From: Arthrospira sp. PCC 9108
GTDB lineage: Bacteria; Cyanobacteriota; Cyanobacteriia; Cyanobacteriales; Microcoleaceae
Direction: 5' to 3'
DNA: 64,000 nucleotides
Assembly: GCA_016745315.1 (NCBI GenBank)
Contig: CP066886.1
Location: 5,642,501 to 5,706,500 of the forward strand
Shown here piece after piece: positions 9,346 to 17,269 of the stretch (positions within the stretch are counted from its first letter, which is position 1; each line of letters starts with the position of its first letter). Under the pieces are notes generated by a model. That model ran no database searches. It saw only the letters and a program-made list of their open reading frames with translations, and was not told where the DNA came from. A program made the position numbers and the translations under genes.

Positions 9346-9507
9346 GGGTGACAGGGCGATCGCATTTTCAAACCCGGGCAACGCAGGCACTCTCAGGGCC
9401 GGGGATATGCCATCAGCGTCAGCAGCCCCGCCGAGGGTGTAACCGCTTTCGGAGGGATTGATTTGAATTTCAGCACTCAGGGAAATCGTAAAAGGATTTG
9501 AACTCAT
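9346..9507 (-). pseudogene. Second PatG N-terminal relic
   Basis: The ~50 residues beginning MSSNPFTISLSAEIQ align with the start of the intact PatG (MRTYPFAVSLNSTIQ). They share PF-x-(V/I)-S-L, IQ, GY, the I-x-P block and the L/VP...G motif. The frame then runs into the 3' end of the nucleotidyltransferase gene and loses similarity. This is the 5' end of a second, diverged patG, or of the original patG displaced by insertion. Confidence 0.65.
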
Positions 9508-9630
9508 TGTCCTTAAAATATCAACTATGTTTAATCATGGCGGAGTGTGCAGGAAAAGGGGCTGATTTGAGCTTTGAATTCTGCTCTGCCTAGAATGGAG
9601 AAGCAATCAAACCGCGTGAGGTGAATCGTC

Positions 9631-10233
9631 GTGGTATCAATTCCTCCTAAACCTTTATCTCTCCAACTTCCCGATCAACTGGCTCTGTGTGTCACGCCGG
9701 AGCAGTTTGCGGCCCTGGCCGTGGTCAACCGTGAGCTTCGACTTGAACGTACCGCAACCGGAGAACTCATCGTGAATCCACCCACAGGCGGCAATACTGG
9801 CTACCGCAACAGCAAAATCAATTACTTTCTGGTTCGCTGGATTGAAGAAGAAGGGGGCAATGGCAGAGCATTTGACTCCTCCACAGGTTTCGAGTTGCCC
9901 AATGGAGCAAACCACTCCCCTGATGCTGCCTGGGTCAGCCCAGATCCCTGGAATGCCCTGACCCCAGAACAGCAAGATGGATTCATCCCCTTGTGTCCTG
10001 ATTTTGTCGTGGAGTTGCGCTCCAAGAGCGATACCCTCCAAGACCTCCGAAGCAAGATGGCAGAATATATCGAGAATGGTGCAAAGTTGGGCTGGCTCAT
10101 CGATCCTAAAAACAAACGAGTGGAAATTTACCGTCCGGGGCAAGGGGTGGAAGTGTTGGAGAATCCCAAGACACTATCCGGGGAAACGGTGTTACCGGGG
10201 TTTACCCTCAGCCTGAATCGGGTTTGGGCTTGA
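9631..10233 (+). CDS. Uma2 family (DUF820) putative endonuclease, copy 1
   Basis: This 200-residue protein of the Uma2/DUF820 family has a PD-(D/E)XK nuclease-like fold. Visible core motifs are SPDAAWV and PDFVVELRSKSD (Asp and Glu of the active site), followed by EYIENGAKLGWLIDP. It starts with GTG at 9631. It is strongly similar to the gene at 12063, and the last ~90 residues are almost identical. Both are followed by a cyanobactin precursor leader relic on the other strand. Uma2 genes are very abundant in filamentous cyanobacteria, and their biological role is not established. Confidence 0.8.
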   Translation: MVSIPPKPLSLQLPDQLALCVTPEQFAALAVVNRELRLERTATGELIVNPPTGGNTGYRNSKINYFLVRWIEEEGGNGRAFDSSTGFELPNGANHSPDAAWVSPDPWNALTPEQQDGFIPLCPDFVVELRSKSDTLQDLRSKMAEYIENGAKLGWLIDPKNKRVEIYRPGQGVEVLENPKTLSGETVLPGFTLSLNRVWA

Positions 10234-10260
10234 GAGTATTTGCCAGGTGGCGGAGTGAAA

Positions 10261-10337
10261 GGGAGACGGGGTGAGAACAACTTCTCCAGTAGGAACGCCG
10301 TCAACGGGCTGTTGGGGGAGATGTTTTTCTGGTTCAT
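10261..10337 (-). pseudogene. Cyanobactin precursor leader relic 1
   Basis: The ATG at 10337 begins MNQKNISPNSPLTAFL, a damaged version of the intact leader MDKKNISPNPQQPVDRV. A short deletion shifts the frame. The recognition element and core are replaced by the uma2 3' end. The hairpin-bearing upstream region typical of the array is still present at about 10371-10472. It is a decapitated cassette outside the main array. Confidence 0.7.
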
Positions 10338-10617
10338 GGGAGTTTTTCACTCTTTGTTAGGTTTATCAGTTTGACCGCTTGGGGTGGTCAGTCCCTTCTT
10401 CTTGTCAAGAAGCCTGTGGGTGCTGCGGTTGCGTAGCGGCCAGGGCGGCACGGAAATTCTGTTTTGGGAGAGGGTGAGGGGGTGAAGGGGAGACGAGGTG
10501 AATCAGTAGCATTCTCTTTGACGCTCCCATCGCTAAAAGCGAGGGATTCCCTGTTCAACCAGTTACCTTATCTACTAAGCTCTCACCTAATAGACAGTGG
10601 GTAGTCTGTCCGAGGGC

Positions 10618-11730
10618 TTAAATTCCTGTCCGCCCGACAGTATTGGCTCTACGAAGTATGTTGATAGCGGCGTTTTCATCTCTGTCTAGAACACAGCCAC
10701 AAGAACAAATATGAGTTCTAATAGACAATGTTTTCTTGACAATGGAACCACAATTAGAACATTCTTGACTGGTATATTGTGGATTGACCGCTAGGACAAA
10801 CTTCCCGTGGATTTGTCCAAAGTAGTCCAGCCAATTGGTGAACATAGACCAACTTGCATCACTAATAGACTTAGCCAGCTTTCTGTTTTTCACCATATTA
10901 GAAACCTTCAAATCTTCATAGACGACCAAATCGTTAGATTGGATTAACGCTTTTGCTGTCTTAACAACAAAATCTTTACGTTGTCTAGAGACTTTTAAAT
11001 GAAGTCGGGCTACTTTTGACTTTTGCTTTTGACGCTTGTTGCTTCCTTTTTTCTTCTTAGATAGCTTACGCTGTGCCTTCTTTAAACGCTTCTCAGCTTG
11101 ACGAAGAAATCGAGGATTGTCTACTTTTTCTCCATTGGAGTCAGTCAAGAAATGGTTTAAGCCCACATCAATTCCTATTTCCTTTCCTGTATAATCAAGG
11201 GGTTCTACTCGTTCAAGGTCTAGGACAAATTGGCAATAGAATCCGTCAGCCCTTTTGATCAGCCTAATCCTCTTGATTAATGACTTATCTAAAATCTGAC
11301 GATTATAAGATCCGATCAGCTTTAGACATCCTATTCCAGTCTTGTCTGTGATGTGGATAGATTTTTTATCTTCTGATAATTTCCAACCCGAAGTTTTATA
11401 TTCCACAGACCTTGAAGACTTCTTGAATTTAGGGTAGCCTTTTCGAGCTAACCCTTTTTTGCAGTTGTCATAGAAACGTGAGATGGCGAACCAAGCTCTT
11501 TCGGCACTAGCTTGACGAGCCCTAGAGTTAAGATTACTTACAAACGGAGTATCATTACTCAACGTTGTTACAAATTTGCAAAAAGAAGAATAATTTACTT
11601 TATCTTCTCTTTGGGAATCCATCCAGAGTCTAAGACATTTATTCCGAATGAACTGTCCTATTCTAATAGCTTCTAGGATAGCTACTTGTTGTTTTGGTTT
11701 AGCTTTAACCTTAAACTCCATGACTCGCAT
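10618..11730 (-). CDS. tnpB: TnpB, RNA-guided nuclease of IS200/IS605
   Basis: The 370-residue protein has the RuvC triad typical of TnpB: Asp188 (GIDVGL), Glu272 (YEDLKV) and Asp351 (DRDENAAINIL). A zinc-finger cysteine set lies around residues 324-346 (CSNCG, CSCGC). TnpB proteins cut DNA using an omega-RNA from the element's 3' end. Here that RNA would come from about 10518-10640. Length and motifs are complete, so the nuclease may be active. The ATG at 11730 overlaps the divergent tnpA side. Confidence 0.9.
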   Translation of the reverse strand: MRVMEFKVKAKPKQQVAILEAIRIGQFIRNKCLRLWMDSQREDKVNYSSFCKFVTTLSNDTPFVSNLNSRARQASAERAWFAISRFYDNCKKGLARKGYPKFKKSSRSVEYKTSGWKLSEDKKSIHITDKTGIGCLKLIGSYNRQILDKSLIKRIRLIKRADGFYCQFVLDLERVEPLDYTGKEIGIDVGLNHFLTDSNGEKVDNPRFLRQAEKRLKKAQRKLSKKKKGSNKRQKQKSKVARLHLKVSRQRKDFVVKTAKALIQSNDLVVYEDLKVSNMVKNRKLAKSISDASWSMFTNWLDYFGQIHGKFVLAVNPQYTSQECSNCGSIVKKTLSIRTHICSCGCVLDRDENAAINILRRANTVGRTGI

Positions 11731-11795
11731 TGACTCGACCTCTCAATGTGTTATGTTATCATTATATCATCTCACCGTACAAGCTGCCAATAGTT

Positions 11796-12026
11796 ATGGA
11801 AGCCAATTACTCTAAGACCCGCAGGGCTACGTTTAATCTTACTGTTCATATTGTGTTGGTGACTAAATATCGGAGAAAAGTATTCCAGAAAGAACATTTA
11901 GAGTTCTTATTAAAAAATCTGTGGAGAGCCAAGACTCTCCAGAGTATTAATTGTGCTTCGCTGTTTCCATATTGGTTGGCTTTTCATCTCATCGGTGAAA
12001 CCGAGAGCCTTCAAGCCAACATTTAA
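11796..12026 (+). pseudogene. Truncated IS200 transposase TnpA
   Basis: The frame from ATG 11796 gives MEANYSKTRRATFNLTVH, then VLVTKYRRKVF, the N-terminus of the IS200 Y1/HUH transposase. Similarity stops after ~43 residues. The downstream HUH and tyrosine motifs are gone, and the frame runs into the element end. An internal deletion has inactivated it. Confidence 0.75.
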
Positions 12027-12062
12027 GGTAAAATAGAGAAGGAATCCAGTCGCATGAGGTGA

Positions 12063-12668
12063 ATGATGGTACGAGGTTGTCCTGAACCGTTATCTCTCCA
12101 ACTTCCCGATCAACTGGCTCTGTGTGTCACGCCGGAGCAGTTTGCCGCCCTCGCTGCTGCCAACCGTAAGCTACGGCTGGAACGCACTGCAACAGGAGAA
12201 CTAATTGTGAACCCACCCACAGGCGGCAAGACTGGCAAGCGTAATCTCAGCATTACAGGACAATTGAGTGTCTGGTTTGAAGAGAACGAAACGCTTGGCG
12301 CAGCCTTCGACTCCTCCACCGGCTTTGAACTACCCAATGGCGCAAATCGCTCCCCCGATGCAGCCTGGGTTAGCCAAGCGCGGTGGGATGCTCTTACCCC
12401 AGAGCAGCAGGAGGGATTCATCCCCTTGTGTCCTGATTTTGTAGTGGAGTTGCGCTCCAAGAGCGATACCCTCCAAGACCTCCGGAGCAAAATGGCAGAA
12501 TATATCGAGAATGGTGCAAAGTTGGGCTGGCTCATCGATCCTAAAAACAAACGAGTGGAAATTTACCGTCCGGGGCAAGGGGTGGAAGTTTTGGAGAATC
12601 CCAATACACTATCCGGCGAAACAGTGTTACCGGGGTTTACCCTCAGCCTGAATCGGGTTTGGGCTTGA
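12063..12668 (+). CDS. Uma2 family (DUF820) putative endonuclease, copy 2
   Basis: This 201-residue paralogue of the 9631 gene has the same motifs (SPDAAWVS, PDFVVELRSKSD, EYIENGAKLGW). The central part (residues ~60-85) has diverged more than the ends. The ATG start is at 12063. The pair and their downstream leader relics are a segmental duplication split by the IS element. Confidence 0.8.
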   Translation: MMVRGCPEPLSLQLPDQLALCVTPEQFAALAAANRKLRLERTATGELIVNPPTGGKTGKRNLSITGQLSVWFEENETLGAAFDSSTGFELPNGANRSPDAAWVSQARWDALTPEQQEGFIPLCPDFVVELRSKSDTLQDLRSKMAEYIENGAKLGWLIDPKNKRVEIYRPGQGVEVLENPNTLSGETVLPGFTLSLNRVWA

Positions 12669-12696
12669 GAGTATTTGCCAGGTGGCGGAGTGAAAG

Positions 12697-12773
12697 GGAG
12701 ACGGGGTGAGAACAACTTCTCCAGTAGGAACGCCGTCAACAGGCTGTTGGGGGAGATGTTTTTCTGGTTTATT
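12697..12773 (-). pseudogene. Cyanobactin precursor leader relic 2
   Basis: It has the same damaged leader as at 10261-10337, but the start codon is now ATA. The hairpin-bearing upstream block survives at about 12811-12887 with altered loops (CTTCT...AGAAG and GTGCTGC...GCAGCAC). It cannot be translated from the usual start. Confidence 0.65.
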
Positions 12774-12944
12774 GGAGTTTTTCACTTTATATTTGTTAGG
12801 TTTTCCGTTTGACCGCTTAGGGTGGTCAGTCCCTTCTTAGATGATCAGAAGCCTGGATAGTGCTGCCCGTGTAGCGGTGGGCGCAGCACACAAAACTTTT
12901 AAGTGGATGTCGCTAGAAGTGGAGAAATTTTGTCTGCCTCGTTT

Positions 12945-13857
12945 TCAAGTCATCCCTGCTGCAAATTTTTGATAGTAATAAAGACGAATATTTTCAATTC
13001 TTCCTTGTTGTAGCTCTTGTTCGGCTACACCAACCCAGGCGTGGGGAAGGATTTCTTGCTGGTTATAATAAAGAATGCACCCGATTTCCCGTATCATTTA
13101 GTCGAAAATAATTCTGTAGTTCTTGCTTGTTTTTGAGTAGGTAATATAGAACTGGATTTTCATTTGCTATAGACAGACCCATATAAAAAGCACTAGAAGC
13201 AGCAAGGGGTTTTAAGGCAGAAGCACAGAAATTTGACGTAAGAAAAGATTGGACATGAGGAGAGTTAAATTCTTCTTCTTTCAGGCTGGCATATAGTTCG
13301 ATTTCACTGCGGCCATCCAGATAAAAATCAAACCCAATCAAAGAGACAGATGATAACAGAATTTGGTGAAACTTGTCCCTAGGAAGTTTAGCCAAGCTGA
13401 AGGCAGTTGCAATTTTTTCGGGATAGTCTTCAATCGTGATGTGCATTTTCAGGCTAGAGTCGGCCAAGTTTTGCCGCAGGTCGATGCCAGTGGATAAAAC
13501 CGATATCTTGCTAAAGTCGAAGTCATCCCCCAAGAAATGCTGCAGCAAGCCATAGTCTAAACGAACGCCTACCTGATTTTCGGTTTGATGAAAAAACCTA
13601 AAAGCTTGGTCTAATTTTTGGGGCCATGATTGAGTCATTTCTTGAAAAAACAAGAGAAATCGGGAGGCAATTAAATGGTCGGACTCAACCTTACAAGATG
13701 CCTCAATTGTGCAATCCCCTTCAACACCAAACACGAAGTCTTCAAACACTTGTAGGGGAAAAACTGGCTCGACATCAAAGGCAGTTTGATGGGCGCGAAT
13801 AAATTGCAGTCGCTTTTCCCGCAAATGATTTTGTTGGAGAACAGAGGTACAGTTCAT
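12945..13857 (-). CDS. patF: PatF/TruF-family cyanobactin protein, frameshifted near the C-terminus
   Basis: The ATG at 13857 opens a frame of 264 residues ending at 13063. It has PatF/LynF-family features (KRLQFIRAHQTAFDVEPVFP near the start, GLSIANENPVLYYLL late). In another frame the family's C-terminus continues to a TGA at 12945: ILYYNQQEILPHAWVGVA, then RIENIRLYYYQKF. One extra base, or two missing, between about 13063 and 13105 separates them. Joined, the protein would be ~303 residues, the family length. PatF proteins have an ABBA prenyltransferase fold; some prenylate Ser/Thr/Tyr and others show no activity. As written, the last ~40 residues are lost, so activity is doubtful. Confidence 0.85.
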
Positions 13858-13862
13858 GAATA

Positions 13863-14642
13863 ATGCCTTTAATGATGTCTTTGCAGAATTTTTACAGAAA
13901 AATGTCCAGAAACCCCAGAAATTTGCACTCAGGATACGCCTACCACGTCACAACGCGGTGCAACAATCGCGAGTTTAAGCTGTCGAGTCAAGCCTGTCGG
14001 GAGGTATTTCTTTATGCCATCAAACGGGCGGTAAACAAGTTTAATTTCCGACTTTACGCCCTGTGCATTATGAGTAACCATGTCCATTACCTCATCGAAC
14101 CGAAACAGCCAGAAGATTTACCCAAAATCATGCATTTTCTCAATTGGTACACTGCTATGTGCTTTAACCGAATGCTCAACCGCACAGGACACTTTTGGGA
14201 AAAGCGCTATTTTGCAGAGGGGTTTCCCGCCAGGGACAAAGACAGAGCTTTAAATACCCTGCGCTACATCCACGGCAATCCCAGAGCGGCGAAAATGCGG
14301 TCTACCTTTTTCTACGAGTTCAGCAACTACGGTAGTTATGAAAAACTGACCGATGACGGCTTGACCCAGTGGCATCCAGCTTTCTTGCAGTTGGGGACAA
14401 CTTTGGAGGATTGCGCTCGGAAATATCGGGGGTTTTGCAACCGCTACAAACCCAAAAGTAAACCCATGAAAAAGTGTCATTGGGGCAGTCGGTTATTCGC
14501 CGGGATGAAAACCGAGGGTCAGGGTCGTGGGCAGAGGGGCCGGGGGGGGGAAAGCCCCCGACCCGACCCCAGGTATCGGAAAGCCCCGAGGTATCGGCAG
14601 TTGCCCGTCAATTCATCGAGGCGAACCAAGCGCCCTGGCTGA
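13863..14642 (+). CDS. RAYT-like (REP-associated tyrosine) transposase
   Basis: The 259-residue product carries GYAYHVTTRCNNREF and LCIMSNHVHYLIEP, the HUH-bearing motif of Y1 transposases. It also has Tyr-rich NWYTAMCFNRMLNRTGHFW and RYIHGNPRAAKM, which is typical of RAYTs rather than IS200 TnpA. The start may be 13863 or a later ATG (MSRNPRNLH). It diverges from patF with only five bases between start codons. Its last ~40 codons read through DNA homologous to the precursor repeat unit (RYRKAPRYRQLPVNSS), so the native C-terminus has been replaced or fused. RAYTs act on palindromic repeats, and this one sits beside an array of hairpin-bearing repeats. Confidence 0.8.
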   Translation: MPLMMSLQNFYRKMSRNPRNLHSGYAYHVTTRCNNREFKLSSQACREVFLYAIKRAVNKFNFRLYALCIMSNHVHYLIEPKQPEDLPKIMHFLNWYTAMCFNRMLNRTGHFWEKRYFAEGFPARDKDRALNTLRYIHGNPRAAKMRSTFFYEFSNYGSYEKLTDDGLTQWHPAFLQLGTTLEDCARKYRGFCNRYKPKSKPMKKCHWGSRLFAGMKTEGQGRGQRGRGGESPRPDPRYRKAPRYRQLPVNSSRRTKRPG

Positions 14643-14694
14643 CTCAACAGCCGATTTGAGGATCGATTTGGTCTGTGGTAGAATTAGCCCGCGA

Positions 14695-14871
14695 CTACTC
14701 GTCGTCACCTTCATAGGAACAAAAACCAACACCACTTTCCCATATAGCGGGAAGGGCCTCAAGGGAGCCGATCGCCTCTTCACTCAATTCAGCCAAAGCA
14801 CTAGGCAATTGACCCGAAGGAACGCGGTCAACGGGCTGTTGGGGGTTGGGGGAGATGTTTTTCTTATCCAT
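14695..14871 (-). CDS. patE: Cyanobactin precursor peptide 1 (PatE-like)
   Basis: It encodes a 58-residue peptide. The leader begins MDKKNISPNPQQPVDRV and contains the cyclodehydratase recognition element LAELSEEAI (residues 26-34). After GSLEALPA comes the predicted core IWESGVGFC, then the tail SYEGDDE that PatG-type macrocyclases recognise. The core ends in Cys, giving a C-terminal thiazoline suited to macrocyclisation. Core boundaries are inferred from family rules. No strong Shine-Dalgarno precedes the ATG. It is the unit nearest the RAYT gene. Confidence 0.9.
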   Translation of the reverse strand: MDKKNISPNPQQPVDRVPSGQLPSALAELSEEAIGSLEALPAIWESGVGFCSYEGDDE

Positions 14872-14906
14872 TGGAGTTTTTCACTCATTTGTTAGGTTTA
14901 CAGTTT

Positions 14907-14982
14907 GACCGCTTAGGGCGGTCAGTCCCTTCTTATTGTCAAGAAGCCTGTTTGTGCTGCCCGGTAGCCGTGAGCGCGGCAC
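14907..14982 (-). promoter_or_regulatory. Three-hairpin leader upstream of precursor 1 (repeated in all units)
   Basis: In the 36-111 bases before the start codon three inverted repeats follow one another. They are GACCGC/GCGGTC (14907-14923), CTTCTT/AAGAAG (14929-14946) and GTGCTGC/GCGGCAC (14954-14982). Equivalent blocks lie at 15426-15501, 15944-16019, 16455-16530 and 16966-17041. The arrangement could be a structured 5' UTR controlling precursor expression or an RNA-processing site. It could also be a REP-like target of the adjacent RAYT. No promoter box is clear. Confidence 0.65.
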
Positions 14983-15210
14983 GAAAATTCTGGTTTGGGG
15001 TAGTACCCAATTCCGTCCAACAAAACTCTGGGTCGGGGGAAGAGGGGCCCCAGGGAGTGATGCTCCCTCCACCCCAGCAGCGTGCCAGGTATCGGAAAGT
15101 CCCGAGGTATCAACGGTTGCCCGTCAATTCATCGAGGCGAACCCAGTGCCCTGGCAGTCCTCACAAGAAGTTTGAGGATCGATTGGGCCTGTGGTAGAAT
15201 TCGATGGCGA

Positions 15211-15390
15211 CTACTCGTCGTCACCATCATAAGAACAAAACATAGGCGGCAAGCCGCACCCGGCGGCGGGCAGGGCCTACCGGGAGCCGATCGCCTCTTC
15301 GCTCAATTCAGCCAAAGCACTAGGCAGTTGACCCGAAGGAACGCGGTCAACGGGCTGTTGGGGGTTGGGGGAGATGTTTTTCTTATCCAT
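15211..15390 (-). pseudogene. Cyanobactin precursor peptide 2, interrupted by a stop codon
   Basis: The leader is intact through LAELSEEAIGS, but three substitutions turn the usual CTT GAG into CGG TAG. Translation ends at codon 38 (TAG at 15277-15279), before the core. Beyond the stop the frame still encodes ALPAAGCGLPPMFC and the tail SYDGDDE with its own stop at 15211. This is a silenced cassette whose core remains readable. Confidence 0.85.
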
Positions 15391-15728
15391 TGGAGTTTTT
15401 CACTCATTTGTTAGGTTTACAGTTTGACCGCTTAGGGCGGTCAGTCCCTTCTTATTGTCAAGAAGCCTGTTTGTGCTGCCCGGTAGCCGTGAGCGCGGCA
15501 CGAAAATTCTCGTTTGGGGTAGCACCCAATTCCGTCCAACAAAACTCTGGATCGGGGAAGAGGGGCCCCAGGGAGTGATGCTCCCTCCACCCCAGCAGCG
15601 TGCCAGGTATCGGAAAGTCCCGAGGTATCAACGGTTGCCCGTCAATTCATCGAGGCGAACCCAGTGCCCTGGCAGTCCTCACAAGAAGTTTGAGGATCGA
15701 TTGGGCCTGTGGTAGAATTCGATGGCGA

Positions 15729-15908
15729 CTACTCGTCGTCACCCTCATAGGAACATCCATAATAGCAAGCACACGAGAGCCCGGCGGGCAGGGCCTCAAG
15801 GGAGCCGATCGCCTCTTCACTCAATTCAGCCAAAGCACTAGGCAGTTGACCCGAAGGAACGCGGTCAACGGGCTGTTGGGGGTTGGGGGAGATGTTTTTC
15901 TTATCCAT
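15729..15908 (-). CDS. patE: Cyanobactin precursor peptide 3 (PatE-like)
   Basis: This 59-residue precursor has the standard leader with LAELSEEAI. After GSLEALPA comes the predicted core GLSCACYYGC and the tail SYEGDDE. The three Cys residues (46, 48, 52) make it the most heterocycle-rich core of the array, with up to three thiazol(in)es predicted. There is no Thr and one Ser, which may stay unmodified or become an oxazoline. Confidence 0.9.
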   Translation of the reverse strand: MDKKNISPNPQQPVDRVPSGQLPSALAELSEEAIGSLEALPAGLSCACYYGCSYEGDDE

Positions 15909-16245
15909 TGGAGTTTTTCACTCATTTGTTAGGTTTACAGTTTGACCGCTTAGGGCGGTCAGTCCCTTCTTATTGTCAAGAAGCCTGTTTGTGCTGCCCG
16001 GTAGCCGTGAGCGCGGCACGAAAATTCTCGTTTGAGGTAGCACCCAATTCCGTCCAACAAAACTCTAGGTCGGGGGAAGAGGGGCAGAGGGAGTGATGCT
16101 CCCTCCACCCCAACCGCGTGCCAGGTATCGGAAAGCCCCGAGGTATCGAGGGTTGCCCGTCAATTCATCGAGGCGAACCCAGTGCCCTGACTGACTCCAC
16201 AGCCGATTTGAGGATCGATTTGGTCTGTGGTAAAATCAACCGTGA

Positions 16246-16419
16246 CTACTCGTCGTCACCCTCATAGGAACAAAAACAAGGCATCCCAGGCAGTCCCGAG
16301 GCCAGGGCCAGGGAACCGATCGCCTCTTCACTCAATTCAGCCAAAGCGCTAGGCAATTGACCCGAAGGAACGCGGTCAACGGGCTGTTGGGGGTTGGGGG
16401 TGATGTTTTTCTTATCCAT
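16246..16419 (-). CDS. patE: Cyanobactin precursor peptide 4 (PatE-like)
   Basis: This 57-residue precursor has a leader variant with Thr at position 7 (MDKKNITPN). The segment before the core is shortened to GSLALAS, where other units have GSLEALPA. The predicted core is GLPGMPCFC, followed by SYEGDDE. The shortened cleavage region resembles the classical G-L-E-A-S site better than its neighbours do. The core is the same as in precursor 5. Confidence 0.9.
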   Translation of the reverse strand: MDKKNITPNPQQPVDRVPSGQLPSALAELSEEAIGSLALASGLPGMPCFCSYEGDDE

Positions 16420-16756
16420 TGGAGTTTTTCACTCATTTGTTAGGTTTACAGTTTGACCGCTTAGGGCGGTCAGTCCCTTCTTATTGTCAAGAAGCCTGTT
16501 TGTGCTGCCCGGTAGCCGTGAGCGCGGCACGAAAATTCTCGTTTGAGGTAGCACCCAATTCCGTCCAACAAAACTCTAGGTCGGGGGAAGAGGGGCAGAG
16601 GGAGTGATGCTCCCTCCACCCCAACCGCGTGCCAGGTATCGGAAAGCCCCGAGGTATCGAGGGTTGCCCGTCAATTCATCGAGGCGAACCCAGTGCCCTG
16701 ACTGACTCCACAGCCGATTTGAGGATCGATTTGGTCTGTGGTAAAATCAACCGTGA

Positions 16757-16930
16757 CTACTCGTCGTCACCCTCATAGGAACAAAAACAAGGCATCCCAG
16801 GCAGTCCCGAGGCCAGGGCCAGGGAACCGATCGCCTCTTCGCTCAATTCAGCCAAAGCACTAGGCAGTTGACCCGAAGGAACGCGGTCAACGGGCTGTTG
16901 GGGGTTGGGGGAGATGTTTTTCTTATCCAT
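16757..16930 (-). CDS. patE: Cyanobactin precursor peptide 5 (PatE-like)
   Basis: This 57-residue precursor has the same core and tail as precursor 4 (GLPGMPCFC, SYEGDDE) but Ser at leader position 7. The flanking 511 bp also match. The two are products of a recent unit duplication, which doubles the dose of this core. Confidence 0.9.
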   Translation of the reverse strand: MDKKNISPNPQQPVDRVPSGQLPSALAELSEEAIGSLALASGLPGMPCFCSYEGDDE

Positions 16931-17269
16931 TGGAGTTTTTCACTCATTTGTTAGGTTTACAGTTTGACCGCTTAGGGCGGTCAGTCCCTTCTTATTGTCA
17001 AGAAGCCTGTTTGTGCTGCCCGGTAGCCGTGAGCGCGGCACGAAAATTCTCGTTTGGGGTAGCACCCAATTCCGTCCAACAAAACTCTGGATCGGGGGAA
17101 GAGGGGCCCCAGGGAGTGATGCTCCCTCCACCCCAGCAGCGTGCCAGGTATCGGAAAGTCCCGAGGTATCAACGGTTGCCCGTCAATTCATCGAGGCGAA
17201 CCCAGTGCCCTGGCAGTCCTCACAAGAAGTTTGAGGATCGATTGGGCCTGTGGTAGAATTCGATGGCGA

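Larger units (their letters stand above)
10518..12027. mobile_element. IS200/IS605-type element (tnpB intact, tnpA truncated)
   Basis: tnpB lies on the minus strand and a truncated tnpA on the plus strand, diverging from 11730. The end beyond tnpB contains the hairpin text CCATCGCTAAAAGCGAGGG, characteristic of such elements. The other end, near 11990-12010, has a CGGT-GAA-ACCG hairpin. Exact ends are approximate because these elements make no terminal repeats or target duplication. Flanking Uma2 duplicates sit on both sides. With a truncated TnpA it cannot transpose without help. Confidence 0.75.

Noticed and set aside
10618..11730. TnpB considered as a Cas12-type effector
   Set aside because: Length (370 residues), the partner tnpA and the lack of a CRISPR array fit a transposon TnpB.
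11730..12026. Long plus-strand frame starting at 11730 as a complete transposase
   Set aside because: Only the part from ATG 11796 to ~11925 resembles TnpA. The earlier part is antisense DNA and the later part is the element end.
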